A DNA stretch of 64,000 bases, from the NCBI RefSeq assembly GCF_000219625.1, contig NC_018215.1, positions 2,604,001-2,668,000 on the forward strand. The letters run 5' to 3'. Each line of letters begins with the position of its first letter. Positions within the stretch are counted from its first letter, which is position 1. The notes under the pieces were generated by a model, which saw only the letters and a program-made list of their open reading frames with translations, was not told where the DNA came from and did no database searches. This DNA comes from Zymoseptoria tritici IPO323 (taxonomy: Eukaryota > Ascomycota > Dothideomycetes > Mycosphaerellales > Mycosphaerellaceae). Position numbers and translations under genes: made by a program. Positions 43,664-56,399 of this stretch are shown piece after piece.

Positions 43664-46600
43664 TTTGTTTGTTTGTTTGTTTGTTTGTTCCATTTACGTC
43701 CTGTAGGAGTCTATAACTATGTAGGACGGCTGTCTCGCGACAGCAGTCTATCTATGTACAATCGTTGTTCTCTCGTATCTCTTAACCTTAGGGAAAGACC
43801 TGTGCCTAGGATAGTAGCAAGCTAGTATCGAAGGACTTTAAAGAAAGACAAATAAGGAAAAGTAAAAGGAGTGTAGGCTAGACGGTCTCGTCTTCGCCTC
43901 TTGCTAGGTGCTAGGACCTAGAAGCAATCTTTGTATCCGAGAGAAAGGTAGTAAGGTGTTTCCGGAGTTCCTTATCTTCTACTATTTCTAGTAGAGATTA
44001 TGCTTGTCGTAGCGGTAGTAGCCTAAATACATCGTAGATAGGGCAGCTACATACGAGGTGTTCTACTATTTCTCGTCGTCCGCAAGGGCAGTCTGGCGTC
44101 GTTACGTATCTAAAGCGATAGAGATAGGACTTTAGGTATCCGTATCCTAATAGGATAGTATAGAAGGCACTAGTTAAAGCGCGTCTTCCTCCTATTCTAT
44201 GTTTTCCTAGCGAGCTCTATAGAAATCGACTAAGGTAGCTATTTGTATTCCTAGGTACCTTATTAATCTCCCGTTGTCTTGCTATTTCGTATTAGGTTTT
44301 CTAGACGCTAAAGAGATTGTCTTTTGCGTAGTTAGCCCTTTTGTGTTCTACGAAATGCTTGTATTGTCGGAGTCGATAATAGAGTAGTTATATCTATATT
44401 CTCTATCGTTTTTGCGGAAGTATCTCTCTCGAGTCCTCGTATTAGACTTCTCGCGTGTCTAAAGGCGCGCTTTAGATAGCGAGTCTTATAGGGTAGTTTT
44501 CGGGTAGCTTTGCTACGCGTAGAGAGTATAAAATTAACTGTCTCTCTAGGCGTAGATCCAGGAGGAAGAGATTTAACTCTACTTCGGACAGGACGTTTAG
44601 GGCGGTACGGAAAACGCCTAGGATCTTTCTACAAGCTTTACTTTATAGAGATACTAGAGGTTTTATACTCTTTTTCGACTGCTACTAAACCGGGGCCCCG
44701 TAGTCTGCTATTATAGTAACGTAGGCTAGGTAGATCTTTCTTAACGATATAGAAGATAGACCGCGTTCGGTATTTGCTAGTCTTTCTAATTAATAGAATG
44801 CCGCTTATGCTTGTGCCGATCTTATTATAATATGCTCCTTAAAGGTAAGACCGGCGTCTAGCTAAATCCTAAGCTACCTTATCGCTTTCTTTGCCGGGTA
44901 AACAATATCGCCGTTTAGAAGAATTACCGGGCAATCGGACCCTTTCCCTTTCGAGAAGTGTACTAGGTCTGTCTTTACTAGGTCGAAAGCAATCGAGTTC
45001 TTCTTTCCTAGGTCTATTAGCCTTCTTGCCTTACGTTCTAGTACCTTAGAGTTCTTCTTAAGGGACGTAGACGAGGTAGATAGTCTAATATCGTCGACGT
45101 AGGAACTAGGAGTAACTCCTTATAGCGAGAAGAATATGTCGCGCGTATAGATAAGAAAGAGGATAGGAGATATCGGGCTGCCTTGCGGAACACCGATCTC
45201 TACGTCCTAGAATTCCTGTATCTATCCGTCGAATGCTATTCGTAGGCGTCTATTACTTATAAACGACTAAACCTAACATATAAGGCTGTGCGGAAGCCTT
45301 AACTAGATTATTATTCTTAATAGTCGGTTCTTTGTAACGTAGTTGTATGCTCCTCTTACGTCGAGGAAGATAACCGAAGTCTTCTTTTTCTTTCTTCGAT
45401 TCTCCTCGATTTCGTTTGTTAAGAGAAGTACCGTATCGATAGCCGATTTCTTCTTTCGCCCTCCTAACTACGAGTCGTGTAGAAGGGGCTTCGTCTCTAC
45501 GATAATCCCTAGGCGTTTTGCGAGTATTCTCTCGCTAATCTTGCTAAGGCAGTTTAGGAGAGAGATAACTTAGTAGGCCTTAGGGACCGAATAGTCTAGT
45601 TTTCCCGGCTTTGCTAGAACTGCGCCTGTCGCAACTTTCCAGCATCGGGGGTAGTGTCCTTCGTCGAGTAGCCTACTATATATACGTAGAAAGGTAATAG
45701 GAATAGCGCTGTACGCTTTACTAATAATAGCTTACGTAATGCCGTCTAGGCCCGGCGTTTTTCCTTTTACTATCTTCGTACTACAGGCGGCAGCGAGTTC
45801 CTCTTCGGTTAGCGTAGTCCAGCCCTAATCCCCGGCTGTATATACTTCCTAACGGCTAGGTAGAGGTTCCTCGGCAGGAGGGCGCGGAAATAAGGCTTCG
45901 GAGAAGGCCTTACATTTCCCCTCGAAAGAATCTTCGTTATTTATCGTAGGTATCTATCTTCGGCTACTATTCCTAGTATAGGATATAGCTTTAAAGATAG
46001 ATTTCGAGTCTTCTTTTTCGAGGAAAGCGTTCTAGTAGTTCTTCTTAGCTGTTTTAATAGCTTAGAAGTACTCGTTTCTCGCTTTCGTATACGCCTCTTT
46101 CTCGTCTAGCGTCGGCGTATATCTGTAGGTAAAGGTCTGTCTATATGTTCTAGACATTGTACGGCGTAGCGTGCGTAGCTCTCTATTCTACTAAGGTTTT
46201 GCGCAGGCGTATACTACTTTCTCTAGGATTGCTCCCCGCATCGATTTGGTAATACACGAGGTAAAGGAGTCTGCGATGTCGTCGAGGGAGTTTATATAGT
46301 TAATAGACGTCGCCTTGCTTATTAGGAGATCTGTAAACAGTTCCTAATCCGCGGAAGCTATATCTAGAACTACTTTCTTCTGTTAGGCTCGATCTTGCGC
46401 GCTAGTAAGGTCTATAGATATAGCCTTATAGTCTAAGCCTGTCGGAATCGTTCTCTAGTCGATTTCTTTCGTAGATAAGGATCCTCTTGTAAACGTAAGG
46501 TCTAGGACCGACTCTGCGTCTAGGTGCGGCCTATAGAAGGTCCCGACACCTATCGTATTATGTAGAGTAAAGCCCTAGTCTTCTATCTACTCTATAAATT

Positions 46601-46730
46601 CGCGGGCACTAGTAGTATCCTTTCCCCTCGGATCCTAGGACGGGTGTCTAAGGTTAAAGTCTCCTACTAGTAGAGTGTTTGGAAGGAACGTGTTGCGTAG
46701 AGAGTAGAGGCTTCTCTCTATTGTTCGTCG
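43664..46730 (-). mobile_element. Non-LTR retrotransposon (LINE, Tad1-like), 3' part: end of endonuclease, reverse transcriptase, 3' UTR
   Basis: Minus-strand translation gives the endonuclease end (LLVGDFNLRHP at about 46640-46667), the reverse transcriptase motif GVPQGSPISPILFLIYTRDI (45140-45194), the YVDD active site (45090-45101) and a C-terminal CPCGxxE...H...C motif (about 44055-44115), then a 3' UTR and (CAAA)n tail at 43664-43689. Scattered TAG/TAA replace Trp and Gln codons, so it is dead. The 5' part continues at 60495 beyond the inserted LTR element, and the reading frame is continuous when the insertion and one target copy are ignored. Confidence 0.75.
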
Positions 46731-47036
46731 TGTGAGGGGGGAACTTCCAAAGGTTCCGATCTCCCGCGGATAGTAGCAGTGCGGACGTATAGAGTAACAT
46801 AGGGGGCAAAAAGGGCGGTAAACTGTACAATTAGAGTAAAAGGTATAGGGGGCAAAAGAGGTAGTATTAAGTGCTCTGTACTGTTAGGCCTCGTGTGCGT
46901 GTCGAAGGCCCTTCCGGAGGTGCTAGTGTCGGTGTCCTGTTCCTCCGTAGGTCGGTGTCTTAATAATCCTCCGACCTACATACGAAGCTGAAGCTAGATA
47001 CAGACTGCACGTAATAGTGCGATATTCCCTACTACA
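46731..47036 (-). repeat. LTR (3' LTR of the minus-strand element)
   Basis: 306 bases, starting TGTGAGGGGG and ending CTACTACA on the plus strand. It matches 60189-60494 with only a few differences, mostly C/T and G/A. Confidence 0.9.
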
Positions 47037-47330
47037 TCCGTCCCCCTCCTATAGTGTCTAACCTAGACACTACAAGAACCTAAACTATACTATTGTGCAC
47101 GCTTAAAGCGTAAAAACCCTCTAGATCTAGCACTAGCGTCGTCCTTTTTAACTTGTTACTAACGTAGACTGTCCCTATCCTCGGGTTTTGCACCTACTAC
47201 GTATGTCTATCGCATGCATCGCATCTAAAACAAAAGAAACAAAACAAAAGAAACAACAAAAAGAAAAAAAGAACCTTAAAACAAGCGCTAGTGCAGAAAA
47301 CAGCCGCTCCTTATGTCCTGTTCGCACTAA

Positions 47331-47371
47331 ATGTTTCCTAGACCCGATGCGGATTTTAGTCTAGGAAACAT
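47331..47371. repeat. Hairpin motif copy 1
   Basis: ATGTTTCCTAGAC, 15-base loop, GTCTAGGAAACAT: a perfect 13-base stem. It lies between the extra ORF and the 3' LTR. Confidence 0.75.
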
Positions 47372-47399
47372 TGTAAACCTATCGCTAAGTACTATCCTC

Positions 47400-49942
47400 C
47401 TACTATATGTTGCGTCTAGGTACGCGCTTGCTATCCTTGCCGATAAGTAAGTCGGGGACTTCCTAGGGTACTGTAATGTCTGTATCTCCCTGCCTAAGCA
47501 GCTTACGCTCCCTATCGTCTACATCGTTAGGAGCGACTTTAGCTAGTAGAGGTTAGTGCTTCTAAAAGTCGGTCGGGTGCTTGTCCTTAGCGTTGTAGTA
47601 CGATCGGTTACCGAACATATTCCGCTCCGCGTACTTAATGTCCTTATAGTTTGCCTTTACCCGAGCTATAGTCGCATTTCGCTACTTCTTAATCTATGCC
47701 CTTAGATCGACAATATTAAGGCGTATAAGCTTCTCTAATTTAACGACAACTCTAGGGCTCTCCTACTTCTCGTAAGTAACAAGTGCAGTAGCGATATAGT
47801 TGTTAGGTATTAAAGACACAGACGTAGGGAAGGCGTAAGGAATCTTGCCGTACTTGTTAATAAGCCTGGAAGGTGTCTTCTCGGGGGCGGTTAGGTCTAT
47901 ATAAGCTTTGCGTAGCATCTCCTAGTTACTAGCTTCGGTACATTCGAGAGAACTATCTATATACATAGCTACGAACTAGGGAAGAATCGTTCGACGTTCG
48001 GTCTCTGCCTTAGTATCGACACTATATAGCAGATGCGGAACCGTAATGCGAACATTAAATGCCTTGTAAGGAACATGTTCCTACTTAAGCTTATAGCGAT
48101 CTAGGAAGTGTTGCGGCAGCACTATAGAATCGATCTTCTGCACTGCTCCGTCTGCGCAGTTGTTAGCCTTTATCTACTAGTACTATTCCTAAAAGATCTC
48201 CTTCTCGTGCATCCTCTTAACGAGCACCGTACAGTCCTTCTTGCCCTTGTCTGTTAAGGAGACCGTACCTTAAATCTGGTTAATACCGCGATTCTCCTCG
48301 ACTATACGGCTAACCGTAAGGTCGATATGCTTAAAGGTAGTGTTGTCGCCCTTCTTAGTGCTCTTAGCGTAGTATAGGTACGACACTAGCCGGTGCTTAT
48401 AGTTACCTCGCAGAAGAACATATAGTAGCTAGTATAAAATGTCCTAGCGGATAAGCTGCTAGATCTAAGAGTAGCACATCGTGCGAAGCTATCCGTAGTT
48501 AGGCTAGCTATTAATTTCGCGCTAATGCTATAAGTACATATCTATTTCCTTATTAATAATCTTGCAAAGGGCCTTATCCTGTCCGATCTACGCGAAGAGG
48601 GGAATGTTAAGCGTGCTATTTCTCTTAAACTCGTTCTCCTAACCGGCCGTTAAGTACATCGCTTAGCGAGCCTTGTTAAAGAAGCCGTCAAAGTTGAGCT
48701 AGCCGAGTTCTCTACGTAGGACGTTATTGTCGAAGCGGTACAGCCCAAGGAAGTCTGATAGTCGAGACGGACGAGCATCCTTAAACTATATCTTATACGT
48801 CTCGGAACCTGTCTTTAGCTAGCTAAGCTTATACGTATCGTACTTAAGGGTAGTAAGTTTAAAGAGCGTGTTGTTCTTTGCTATTATATTCCCGGTCTTT
48901 ACCTTAATTCCGAAGTATCGAAGCAGGTCCCTCGCATAATTGTAGCACAGGAACGTGCACTTATCCTTTAGCTTCGTACTGTCCGGATATAGCAGCTACA
49001 GGCATCGAAACAGCTAGTTCGGGGTAGCAAGACGTTGCGAAAGCGGAAGCCTCCTTAGGCTATTAATCGTAGCGATGATTTAAGGTAAGGCGTTCTTATA
49101 ATTACAGGTCGTGTTCGTAGGTTCCGTAATAGGTATGCTAAGAGCGATCTGTGTTTTAGTTACTGCCTAACTTACTAAGCGAGCCCTTCCCGTAATGCGA
49201 ATAACAGGACTCGCATAGATACTCCCTCCGAGACTAGGGCTGGAAATAGATCTGCTAGAGTAGGGTGTTTAGGGGCGGCCGGAGCTACTCTCGGAAGGGG
49301 TACCGCGCATAGGAAGACTGCCGAGATTAGCTAGCTTGTTCTTAGTTTTAGACCTCGTGCTTATAGCGGGAGGTGCTTCGATCTGCTTCTAAGTGTTAGA
49401 TCTAGACGCAACTTCCTTTTCCTTTCCCTTAGGCTTGTAGGGCACTATCTACCTACGACTATCTATATGCCGGTTATACGTGTTGCGCACGATATTAATC
49501 TGCTCCTATGTAGGGCGATCGATTCCTCCTAGTTTGGCGACTATAAAGAAGTCCTTAGTAGTGTACTTAGTCCCTCTCGGATCTGAATAACCCTGTCCTA
49601 CGCCCTAACTATACTAACGAATATATTCTCGTAAAACAAGTATAGCTACTGTCGTACCCTTATCGGACTACGTCTTGTACTTTAAAGCTAGCTTTCGAAT
49701 CTCTTTTGCTATGTTCTCGGATTTGTACACGTATTACCTTAGTTCCGGGTTTGCATCTATTACGTCCTGTCCCTATTCTTTTGTAAGGGCGTCGTAAATG
49801 CCCTTCTTGCGGTTGCGGGTCCTCCTGCTATCCGTAGCTGCCGCTACTAGCCTCGGATAAGCAGCTGCAATACTGTCCTGTCTAGTAATCCTCCTAGTTC
49901 CTAAGGTAATAGGGACCCGGTTTATCCGCACGAAATCCTACA
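47400..49942 (-). pseudogene. Extra unidentified ORF of the LTR element, downstream of integrase
   Basis: Minus-strand reading from ATG 49942 gives protein-like sequence over about 2.5 kb, interrupted by TAG/TAA mostly at expected Trp/Gln positions. Recognisable stretches: RINRVPITLGTRRITRQDSI near the start; KDFFIVAKLGGIDRPT; NNTLFKLTTLKYDTYKL; LSDFLGLYRFDNNVLRREL; SLTDKGKKDCTVLVKRMHEK. I do not recognise the family. It occupies the place where some Ty3-type elements carry an additional gene. It could equally be a captured host gene or a further nested element, although I see no termini of its own. Confidence 0.5.
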
Positions 49943-50235
49943 TGCCTACTGCAAACTCTGCTGCTTTTTCTAATCCTAATTCTAAGGTATTAACGATGTC
50001 TAATACTACTCGCTCGCGGTCCGCGTCTGGTATGCTCTTAAGGAGACTCTCGAGTTTTCCTAGCTCCCTAGTGTTCTACGCAGTCGAGAAGGCTATACGC
50101 ATTTCTTTATTGTTTGTTAAGGGTGCGCTCCGGAGGCAAGCTAGGATGTTGTCTATGTTAGTAGTAGTATGCGCAGTTACGCTCGTTGTTAAGGTGTGTT
50201 ATATGCGCTCGGTGCGCTCGTATCGTTTCGAAGCT

Positions 50236-50375
50236 GTTTTTGCGCTAATACGCTTGGGTAGTATATATGTTGTTTTGCGCTAATGCGCTCGGTTAGTATA
50301 TGTGTTGTTTTGCGCTAATGCGCTCGGTTAGTATATGTATTGTTTTGCGCTAATGCGCTCGGTTAGTAAGTATAT
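50236..50375 (+). repeat. Tandem 34-36 bp repeat, four units
   Basis: TGCGCTAATGCGCTCGG recurs at 50241, 50275, 50311 and 50347; the first copy is slightly diverged (AATACGCTTGG). Non-coding region upstream of the extra ORF. Confidence 0.75.
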
Positions 50376-50587
50376 CGAGGGGGGGCTCGTAGAGGGTGTT
50401 TAATTAGGTCGAAGGTCTGCGAGGACGCAGATAAGGTTCGTCTAAGAGGAAAAGGAGTCGTTAGGGGAGGTATAAGGAGATAGGAAAGAAAGAAGATGTA
50501 GTAGATATTATAGGGAAGTCGGAGGTGTAAAGAAGATTAAGGCTATTAAGTAGGGCGAGTAGGTAGAAAGCGGGTCCTTTGCTTGTT

Positions 50588-50790
50588 TGTGAATTGTATG
50601 CGTACTTGTGCTCGTAATTGTTAAAAGAGCTCGTAATTGTTAGGAAAGGCCTGTAATTATTATGTCGGTAATTATTGTTCGTAAATTGTATGCGTAATTA
50701 TGCTCGTAATTGTTAGAAGAGCTCGTAATTGTTAGGAAAGGCCTGTAATTGTTATATCGGTAAATGTTATATCAGTAATTATTACGTATA
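50588..50790 (+). repeat. Direct repeat of about 97 bp, two units
   Basis: GAGCTCGTAATTGTTAGGAA then AGGCCTGTAATT occurs near 50626 and again near 50719, each preceded by AATTGTATGCGTA. Further GTAATTGT-like blocks continue to about 50840. Confidence 0.6.
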
Positions 50791-51008
50791 TAGGTGCTCG
50801 CATTAGTAGTCTCGTAATTGTAGCAGAATGTGCATAATTGTCTAGGAAAAGGCAGCCTAGCCCCTAAATGTCCGAAAGGGCGACTAAGCTTCGTAAATTG
50901 TAACTCCCTCCCCTTTAGGGTAGAGAACGTATATTTGGTACGCTCTGAACAATAGTAGATTAGTCGTAGCTAGCAGAGACACCTAGGCAATATCCTATCC
51001 TTCGCAAA

Positions 51009-51047
51009 TGTTTACTAGCCCCCTTTTTCTAAATAGTCTAGCAAACA
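51009..51047. repeat. Hairpin motif copy 2
   Basis: TGTTTACTAG ... CTAGCAAACA, one mismatch in a 10-base stem, loop about 19 bases. Confidence 0.6.
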
Positions 51048-51200
51048 ACTAGGCCTATCCGGCAGCACTAGCAGCGAGGACGGAGATAAGGTCGTGCCGG
51101 GGGAGTCTTGTTATAGGCGAAAAGAGCTCCCTTTAATATAAAGAAATGTATATATCTCTTTAGGTAATAATAATGTTTGCCCGAGAGAGCGAGCGGAGCC

Positions 51201-51227
51201 TTTGCTAGACTACCGGTCTAGGAAACA
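51201..51227. repeat. Hairpin motif copy 3
   Basis: TTTGCTAGACTA, then CCGG, TCTAGGAAACA. Confidence 0.65.
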
Positions 51228-51256
51228 ACTACGGTAAGCCGAGAGCAGACGTCGCT

Positions 51257-51287
51257 ATGTTTGCCAGACCCTCGGTCTAGGAAACAT
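51257..51287. repeat. Hairpin motif copy 4
   Basis: ATGTTTGCCAGACC, CTC, GGTCTAGGAAACAT: a 14-base stem with two mismatches and a 3-base loop. Confidence 0.75.
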
Positions 51288-51449
51288 TTTAATGCGAATT
51301 ATAGCCGCACTTAGATTCTTAGGTACTATAATCGTTCTTCCGGGGATAGCGAGGATTCCCTTACTCCCTATACGATGTTCGGAGGTCCGGGAGCCGGTTC
51401 TCTATACTGTTTAGCGGCAGGGTCGTCGCCGTAAGGTAATGCCGGCTCT

Positions 51450-54400
51450 TTATCCTTACTCTTAACACTTGTAAGCTATTTAGGGTTTAAGTCGCCGCGT
51501 ATTAGCTCTTCGAGCTTATTAATATGCTCGAGGTAGTCTGCAGGGACTACCCGAAGCATGTCCCTAGACTATATGCCTTAGAGCTCTGCCTCGTCTAGTT
51601 CTATAATCTTGTAGGTACCGGTGTCTAGGCTTATACTTATTACTCGGTAGGGCCCCTTCTATCGAAAGGACAGCTTCTTATAGGTAGACTTTCGCTCGCC
51701 TCTTTTTAATAGTACGAGCTGCCCCTTTTTAAGCGGCTTATTGTCGATATTATAGTTTATATCCTAGTACTCCTTCTAGGCATCTTGTAGCCTGCGCTAT
51801 AGGGCGGTAACTTCTCTAATATCCTTCTTAGAGCAGAAGATCTGCCTTACTCGAGCGGCTAGTAAGTCTTCGGTCGTACGCACTATCTTCTAGTTAATCG
51901 TTTTCTAAGTGTCGTACCGCAGCTTAATAGGTAGGACGACATTAAATATATAGAAAAGACTTGCCGGCGTATATCCCGTAGACCTGCGAATAGTAGTGCG
52001 GTCTGCCTATAGTGCTGCGTAGAAAAAGGATCTCTAGCCCTTTAGCTTGCCCTGCGTGCACTTTAAGAGGACGTCTAGGATGTTAGGATATCTACGCTCG
52101 ACTAGACTGTTCGCTTTAGGGTAGTAGGCGGACATACGACTAAGGTTTGTATCTATTTAAGCTAGTAGTTAAGGTATATCGCCGTAGTTCTTAGGCCCTC
52201 TATTAAAGAAGATCCGGTTATAGGCTCTAGTGCGTAAGAAGACGTCCTTAAAAAGAAACTTCGCGACCTGCTTTAAGCTTATACCTTGATTCTGCCCCTT
52301 ATTTACGATCCTTCCTTCCGGCTATTTAGAGAGAGACTCCCTAGCTATAATAATGCTTCCGGAGCTATCGACATAAATAACGTCTACATGCTACGACTCG
52401 CTAATATAGCTGTTCTATCTTAGGTGCAGTTCCGATATACTCGCTAGTCCGGACGATCGAAGAAGACACTTAGGGCATTTTCCGACGAAATCTCGGACCT
52501 ACTTATATAGTCCCTGCTAGTAATACCGACAAGCGATCTTTATATAGGTCCCTTTACGCCCTCTATAGCCAGAGGTAGGGTCCCTATAGAGGGTACGGAT
52601 AATCGACTTCTGCTTAGTCTCCTTGTCGATAACTCTATATAGCAGCTTATTAATTCTTTTCTAATACTATAGGCAGCGCTCCCTAACTAGGTAGCGAGAT
52701 GCCTGTTTCTTAAAGGCATACTAGCTGTTCCTGTTTACTCCTACCGGTCGTCGAAGGGTTAGGAGGTAGTATATTATATCGCGGTAGAAGTCCGAGAGGA
52801 AGCCGTTAATACTATTCCGAACAAGTTCCTCTTTTAGATTAGGGGTAATCTCTTCGGCCTCGATACAATTCGCGTACACTACATATAGCGTGCTATTAAT
52901 TATTTCTTCGTAGTCCTACTTATGCTCCTTGTTAATGTTATCGGACTAAGTACGCGGTCGTCGAGACAGCGCATCTGCAGCAGTATACAGTCGGCCGGGA
53001 ACATACTTTACATCGAAATTAAACAGTCGTATCTATAAAAGCCACCTTGTTATTACTACGTTAGGCAAGTCGGTTAGTAGTCGGTTTAACTAATAGACTA
53101 GAGTATTCGCATCTAGCTTAAGCAGGAAGTAAACACTGTAGAGATAGTGCTTTAGTTTCTTTAATGCCTTTAAAACACTAAGACACTTAAGCTTCCTAGC
53201 ATCGAACTTTCGCTCGTTCGGCTTCTAGATGCTGCTTTTATAACGAGATAGGTGTCTTGTCTTGTAGTTGTCGACATCTCGTTACATAAGGACTACTCCG
53301 AACCTATCCCCGGATGCATTAACAGCAAGGATAATCTGTCCTCCCGAAACGTAGTCTATAGTCTTAAGAGCCGGTATAGTAACGAGAGCCTTCTTTAATT
53401 TCTCTATCGATGCGTTATGCTCGGCGGTCTAACACTAGCAAACATTAGGCTTTAGTAGATTGTATAGCGGAGCTAATACCTATACATACTTCTTAATCTA
53501 GATGCGGAAGTACACGACTACGCCTAGGAATACTCGAACCTCCTTAGGGTTGTCTAGAGCAGGCTACTCGGTAATCTTAACGACTCGTGCTTTATTAGGG
53601 TAACGGCTATGCACATTATAAACGTACCCGACAATTAGTACCCCTGCCGAGAACTATCGCGACTTAAGAGCTGATATAGTAAGTCCGGCTCTCTTAATGT
53701 TAGCAAGGACTACGTTAAGGTTCGTAATATGTTTAGCAACCTAACGTCGGATGCCGGGCTCGGTTTCCTCGTTATCGTACGTAGTGCGTAGACCTTTAAC
53801 TCTAATGTCGTCTAGAAAGGGGCGAGCTCGGTAATTTATGTGCTCCTAAAGGATAGTAGTTATAATCCTTTAGAACTAAGCGACCGAATTCGTTCCGCCT
53901 ATAGGAATCCCTATATGCCTAAATAGCCCGAGTAGTATATAAAAGGAGGTAAGGTCCTAATAGTGCTCGGCTAGGGGTATTTGGTCGTATCTAGAGAAGA
54001 GGTCTATAAGCGAGGTAGTAGTGCACCCTACAAAGTCTGCGGAAAAGGAGTTTACGTCCGGTAGTATGTTAGCATCCCTTAGCGTAACACGGTTTACTTC
54101 TATAGCTAAGTTAATAAGTCGGTACTTCTTCTCCTCCTTCTTTTCCTAGATACGCTCCCCTTCTAGTATAGGGTCCTTAGCTTTTAGTAGCTTTAGGTTG
54201 TCTGGCTTCTTTTGCATAATAAACTAGGGGTTCCGGTATGCACTATAGGATAGCTCGATTACTCTATTGCGGGCTTGCTTACTAACTATCTGTATTACTA
54301 CCTTCTCGAGGGCTGCGGGGATAGGGAAGTTCTTATATTACCAGGCCTTATACGGAATCGTACGGATCTCTACTAGTAGGGAAACATCCTCGTTAAGGCG

Positions 54401-56300
54401 ACCGATATATAAGAAATCCTAAGCAAGAGACTTCTCTCGTCGGAAGAGATAGGCATAAAAAAGCTCGAGTTCTTTCGGCTTTAGTTCGATTATAGTCTTA
54501 AAGCTGTTTATGCGTTTAAGGGTAAGTCTCGAACCCTTCTCGATGTCGGAAAACTTAGGGATAAGGTACTTATTATCCTAGGGGTGCGTGCTCGGTATAA
54601 GTTTAGCCTTATTTTTAAGACATCTCTGCCGCTAGTTAAAAGTACTACTAGGGGGCTTGCTACTAGTGTCGTAAATACTACTATTAACGGGTCTAATCTT
54701 GTCCGCCTTACGTTTGTATATAGTGTATGCATTCGGAGCGGATCCTACCTCCTATTCCGCTTTACGCTAGAGATAATCTAACTAGAGAATATCCGCCTAC
54801 TTAACAAGTAGCGATGCTACTCGAGCTTGTAAGGTAGTTTCCTAGACTATATCCGAGGGATTAAGGGTGTATTTTGTCGAGGTAATAGTCCGGAACTTAT
54901 CCTAAGCCCTTACTTTATCCTAGGTACTAAGGAAATATTTGCTAGACCTAGGGTCTAGGAAAGGTTTCGGGTCGACTTCGACTAGTAGTCTCGTTCCGGA
55001 CGACTGTAAGTAATCCTCCGGATAGTTAAATAATACTACCGCGTTACCGGGGTGTCGGCAGCCTACTCGTTTCCTGATCCTTTGGGCTTAGTCGTATAAA
55101 ATGCCTCGGTCGGACCGTACCTATCTCCGTATCCCTTAACTCTAGTAAAGGTAATCGTTGTTCTATCTAGTGTCGTAATTGTACACTCGAGGGACCCGTT
55201 GTCGCAGTTTATAGATCTAAGCCGCACCTGTCTAGTCTATAGTCGGCCGAGAAGGAAAGGTGCAGTCTGTGTAATAAGAAACGACGAGTAGGTAAGAACT
55301 CCTATAACCTTGATCGGTACCTGCTCTACAATACCTAGGAAATCCGTATAGCTACTAACCGTATTTATCTATATTAGCCGGCAGGTGCGTATACTAACAC
55401 CCGCTCGCTTTACTATAGACTAGCTTATAATATTCCCTTTAGATCCCTCGTTAATTATAGTACGACGCTCCCTATATCGTTTTGGACCGATAATGCATTC
55501 TACAACAGGCGAGGGTACAATAACATAGTCTCGGTCGTTAAAGGACAACCTCGCGTCCTTAGGGTCTTCGTACAGGTCCTATATTAGTCTCGGGGGCATC
55601 GTAACATATAGCTCCTTAACTATAGGACCGAGGAAAGCAGGGTTATCGTCTTCTATCTCTTCTACGAACCTATTACGTATATAAAATCTAGAGGGCAGGA
55701 TGTACTTAGCAGTAGCACTGCTAAGTTCAAACTCGACTCGTACCCTATAAGAACGAAGCGGCTCGTCTATATCGTACTAGTATGCTGCAGTAGTAGCAAT
55801 GTTGTCCTCCTTAACGATAATCGACAGCCCGGCTTCCTTAGCAGCTATTGCGACGTCTTCTTAGTTCTAAGCATAGCGCTTAAGAAGTCCCCTAGCTACG
55901 GCAGGCGAGGTAGCGAGAAGCTCCCTAATAGGGATATTAGACGGCTACGCTAGTATCCTGTCGAGTAGCACCTTTTCTATATTAAGTCGCTCTCGAAGGT
56001 AAATGTCCCTTCTCTAAGCACCCTTTCTAGTCGTAGCAGGCTTCTAGTTCTTCTTTTTCTTTAGTAGCGGGGGGTTAACGAAGCCCTAAGAAGGAGGGGT
56101 AGGATCTAGGTCTATGCTTCTAGTAGGGTCCTAGGTCTGGCTGTCGTTTGCGGACTGCAGCTAGTTACCGGTGTTAAATGTACTATTACTAGTAAGAGTG
56201 CCCTATATCGACTGCGAGCCTTCTTCGACTACCTTTATGTACTCTTCCGTATTAGGGATCTTGCGGGCATCGATCTTAATAGACACTATCTTCTTTAGCT
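51450..56300 (-). pseudogene. Pol of the Ty3/gypsy element (protease, RT, RNase H, integrase)
   Basis: Minus-strand translation, 5' to 3': a retropepsin-like stretch (GSKGNIISxSIVKRAG, about 55390-55440); reverse transcriptase with LIDLFSRYDQIPL, GLFRHIGIPIGGTNSVA and active-site FLDDI (53804-53817); RNase H (about 52950-53400, KLKCLSVLKALKKLKHYL and LYTAADALSRR); and an integrase zinc-binding segment (ACRYYxQGLYKxVRDFVGKC, then PKC, about 52450-52530). Trp codons are consistently TAG and several His are Tyr, the expected result of G-to-A and C-to-T change. Non-functional. Limits are approximate. Confidence 0.75.
54935..54963. repeat. Hairpin motif copy 5
   Basis: ATTTGCTAGACC, TAG, GGTCTAGGAAA. 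The only copy inside pol, between the protease-like and RT segments. Confidence 0.6.
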
Positions 56301-56399
56301 TTATAATACGGCTAGTATTATTGCTCGGCTTGGCGGCTGGCTCCTTTCCCTTAGTCGTGCTCGTTAGCCTAATCGCAGCGTTCGTAGATAGAGAGTTAG

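Noticed and set aside
42300..45573. Plus-strand short ORFs in the LINE region
   Set aside because: They are antisense to minus-strand reverse transcriptase and 3' UTR. Two of them (43191 and 44510) are identical only because of the 1319-base duplication.
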